Positions 5,098-6,258 of a stretch of DNA of 6,258 bases are shown here, one piece after another. The stretch comes from CAMBRF01 sp964404035 (GTDB lineage: Bacteria > Verrucomicrobiota > Kiritimatiellia > CAIKKV01 > CAITUY01): the NCBI GenBank assembly GCA_964404035.1, contig CAYOIT010000236.1, positions 1-6,258 on the forward strand. The letters are read 5' to 3'. The translations under genes were made by a program, and so were the position numbers. Each line of letters starts with the position of its first letter. Position 1 is the stretch's first letter. The notes under the pieces are model-generated. The model made no database searches. It was not told the origin of the DNA and saw nothing but the letters and a program-made list of their open reading frames with translations.

Positions 5098-6258
5098 TTA
5101 CGGCCTGGGCGAGACAACAACGCGAGCCCCGTAAATCGTGACCCTGAACGCGGGTTGACTCCCGAAGCGATTCGCACAACGCGCGTAGGTTGCATGATCG
5201 TTCCAGCCCCCGCCGCGGACCACGCGGGCATCGCCGGACCCCGGTCCCGTGGGGTCTGTCACGTTCCCTGTCGGATAATCGCCATGCCAGTCCTGACACC
5301 ACTCCCACACATTCCCGTGCATGTCGTACAAACCCCAGGCATTCGGCTTCTTCTGCCCTACCGAATGAAGACCCCGTTCCCAGCTCTCGCCACACCACCC
5401 CAGTTCGTCCAGGCTCCCAGCATACGCCCCCGTCGTCCCCGCCCGGCATGCATACTCCCATTCCGCCTCCATGGGCAACCGAAACCGTGAACCCTGAACC
5501 GTTGAACCGTAAACCTCATTCAGTTTCTGAATGAACGCCTGACAATCGTCCCAACTCACACACTCCACCGGGTTCCGCGACCCCTTGAATTCTGACGGAT
5601 TGTTCCCCATCACCCGTTCCCACTGACCCTGGGTCACCTCATACTTCCCCATCCAAAAGCCCTTGCTCAACGTCACCAGGTGCTGGACCTCGTCCTTGTT
5701 CCGGTTAGCCTCGCTTGCTGGACTACCCATCATGAAACTGCCCGGCTCGATCCACACCAACTCCAACTTCTCCCCGCCGCCCAGGTCCACGGTCATCGGC
5801 TCGCCAGACTTGCGCTCGGATAGGGACGGAAGGGACACAAGGGACGAGGGAGGCGCCGATTCCTCCACGCTCAACCCCATCAACTTTTTCGCCGCTTGCG
5901 CCACCCCGGCAATCAGCAACTGGTCGATCTTTCCGCTCTGCGTGACCTTCGCCGTCTTCTCGATCACCCCCGTCTCCACGTCCACGAGGTTCGCCACCAG
6001 GCTATAGGTGTCACCCACCTTGCCTATGCTTCCGAACACCACATACTGAATCGCCGCCAGTTTTCCCGCCTCAATGGCACACTCCGTGCCCGAGCATTCC
6101 ATCGAAATCTTCTGAACTTCCAGCACCTTGGTTAAATTGGAGCGCGACACCAGCTTATACCGCTTCAAGTCGATCAGTTCCGACTCCAGTCCGTCGGCCA
6201 GCGCCTTCACCTCATCCTTCGACACGCCCCCGCCCGGCTCAAACGTCATCACCGCGCA
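5098..6258 (-). CDS. CsgG/LpoB-like plus FGE-sulfatase (SUMF1-fold) fusion protein, 5' end beyond window
   Basis: 386 residues are visible, and the frame stays open to the window edge. The GTG at 6250-6252 is not the start: the upstream residues CA match the paralog, whose signal peptide lies about 27 residues earlier. Visible residues 1-130 are a CsgG/LpoB-like domain. Residues 131-152 are a linker with three SLx tripeptides. Residues 160-386 are an FGE-sulfatase domain: WIEPGSFMMGSPASEANRNKDE, VTQGQWERVMGNNPSEF, NPVECVSWDDCQAF, RFRLPMEAEWEYACRAGT, NAWGLYDMHGNVWEWCQDW, DPTGPGSGDARVVRGGGW. The two copper-binding catalytic cysteines of formylglycine-generating enzyme, at +2 and +7 after the GGGW tryptophan, are Asp354 and Ala359 here, while His355 and Tyr358 are kept. 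It is therefore unlikely to make formylglycine and may instead bind ligand or glycan. Because the paralog is exported, the protein is probably periplasmic. It lies upstream of the envelope operon, in the same direction. Confidence 0.9.
   Translation of the reverse strand, partial: CAVMTFEPGGGVSKDEVKALADGLESELIDLKRYKLVSRSNLTKVLEVQKISMECSGTECAIEAGKLAAIQYVVFGSIGKVGDTYSLVANLVDVETGVIEKTAKVTQSGKIDQLLIAGVAQAAKKLMGLSVEESAPPSSLVSLPSLSERKSGEPMTVDLGGGEKLELVWIEPGSFMMGSPASEANRNKDEVQHLVTLSKGFWMGKYEVTQGQWERVMGNNPSEFKGSRNPVECVSWDDCQAFIQKLNEVYGSTVQGSRFRLPMEAEWEYACRAGTTGAYAGSLDELGWCGESWERGLHSVGQKKPNAWGLYDMHGNVWEWCQDWHGDYPTGNVTDPTGPGSGDARVVRGGGWNDHATYARCANRFGSQPAFRVTIYGARVVVSPRP
5477..5515. repeat. Degenerate 7-8 bp tandem repeat inside the FGE domain
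   Basis: On the plus strand the core unit GAACC recurs, separated by two or three bases such as GT, CT or GTT, about five times including degenerate end copies (AAACC). It is in frame and encodes the loop NEVYGSTVQGSRF just before the conserved RLP motif. That loop is some five residues longer than I expect for this family. Confidence 0.6.
5822..5845. repeat. Three 9-bp tandem units in the interdomain linker
   Basis: AGGGAC occurs at 5822, 5831 and 5840 with an exact 9-bp period and three variable bases between. Read on the minus strand it gives three SLx tripeptides (SLV, SLP, SLS) in the linker between the CsgG-like and FGE domains. Its in-frame period means copy changes would lengthen the linker without breaking the gene. 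Confidence 0.65.
5872..6258. repeat. Copy B of the 387-bp direct repeat (paralogous domain)
   Basis: This aligns without gaps to 79-465 and in the same orientation. It encodes the CsgG/LpoB-like head of the FGE fusion protein. Identity is highest in the part encoding the last third of the domain (5872 to about 5973). The homology may continue beyond the right edge of the window. Confidence 0.85.

Noticed and set aside
5000..5461. A 153-codon minus-strand frame extending into the 170-bp gap
   Set aside because: It lies in another frame of the FGE domain, whose motifs are unmistakable in the main frame. The product is Gly/Arg-rich and without motifs.
5098..5800. A working formylglycine-generating enzyme (sulfatase maturation)
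   Set aside because: Both copper-binding catalytic cysteines are replaced, and no sulfatase gene is visible in the window.
79..6258. Composite transposon or genomic island bounded by direct repeats
   Set aside because: The repeats are coding domains of paralogous genes with no transposase, integrase, tRNA or inverted ends in view.

Overview
All seven protein genes in this window lie on the minus strand and read right to left. Both edges cut through a gene. The DNA is GC-rich (about 60% by eye), genes are tightly packed, and most starts have purine-rich Shine-Dalgarno sites. Nearly every product carries an export signal: lipoprotein signal peptides, Sec signal peptides and an outer-membrane beta-barrel. 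This points to a diderm bacterium. The CsgG-like/FGE-sulfatase fusion, and short degenerate tandem repeats inside coding sequence, remind me of PVC-group genomes (Verrucomicrobiota, Kiritimatiellota, Lentisphaerota). That placement is an inference, not shown by a marker gene.

Layout in transcription order. (i) 6258-5098: 3' part of a secreted protein with a CsgG/LpoB-like domain, a serine/leucine/proline linker and an FGE-sulfatase (SUMF1/EgtB/PvdO-type) domain. (ii) 5097-4928: a 170-bp gap, the only sizeable one and the likely promoter site for what follows. (iii) 4927-4301: small outer-membrane beta-barrel. (iv) 4282-3170: exported CsgG-like protein with a FlgT-C-like tail. (v) 3154-2738: YcfL-like (DUF1425) lipoprotein. 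(vi) 2734-2105: LpoB-like lipoprotein. (vii) 2108-570: putative lipoprotein with an LPP20-like head, TPR-like helices and an alpha/beta tail. (viii) 546-1: start of a second CsgG/LpoB-like protein, about 81% identical over 131 residues to the head of (i), and running off the window.

Genes (iii) to (viii) are separated by 18, 15, 3, -4 and 23 bp, so they look like one operon. The adjacent YcfL-LpoB pair repeats the ycfL-lpoB order of Enterobacteria, where LpoB is an outer-membrane activator of the peptidoglycan synthase PBP1B. Here the pair sits with a CsgG/FlgT-like protein, a barrel and a large helical protein. I read this as an uncharacterised cell-envelope module whose parts would sit in the outer membrane and periplasm. 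The work it does (peptidoglycan synthesis control, export, or envelope scaffolding) cannot be decided from sequence alone. No tRNA, rRNA, CRISPR array, transposase or clear terminator was seen.
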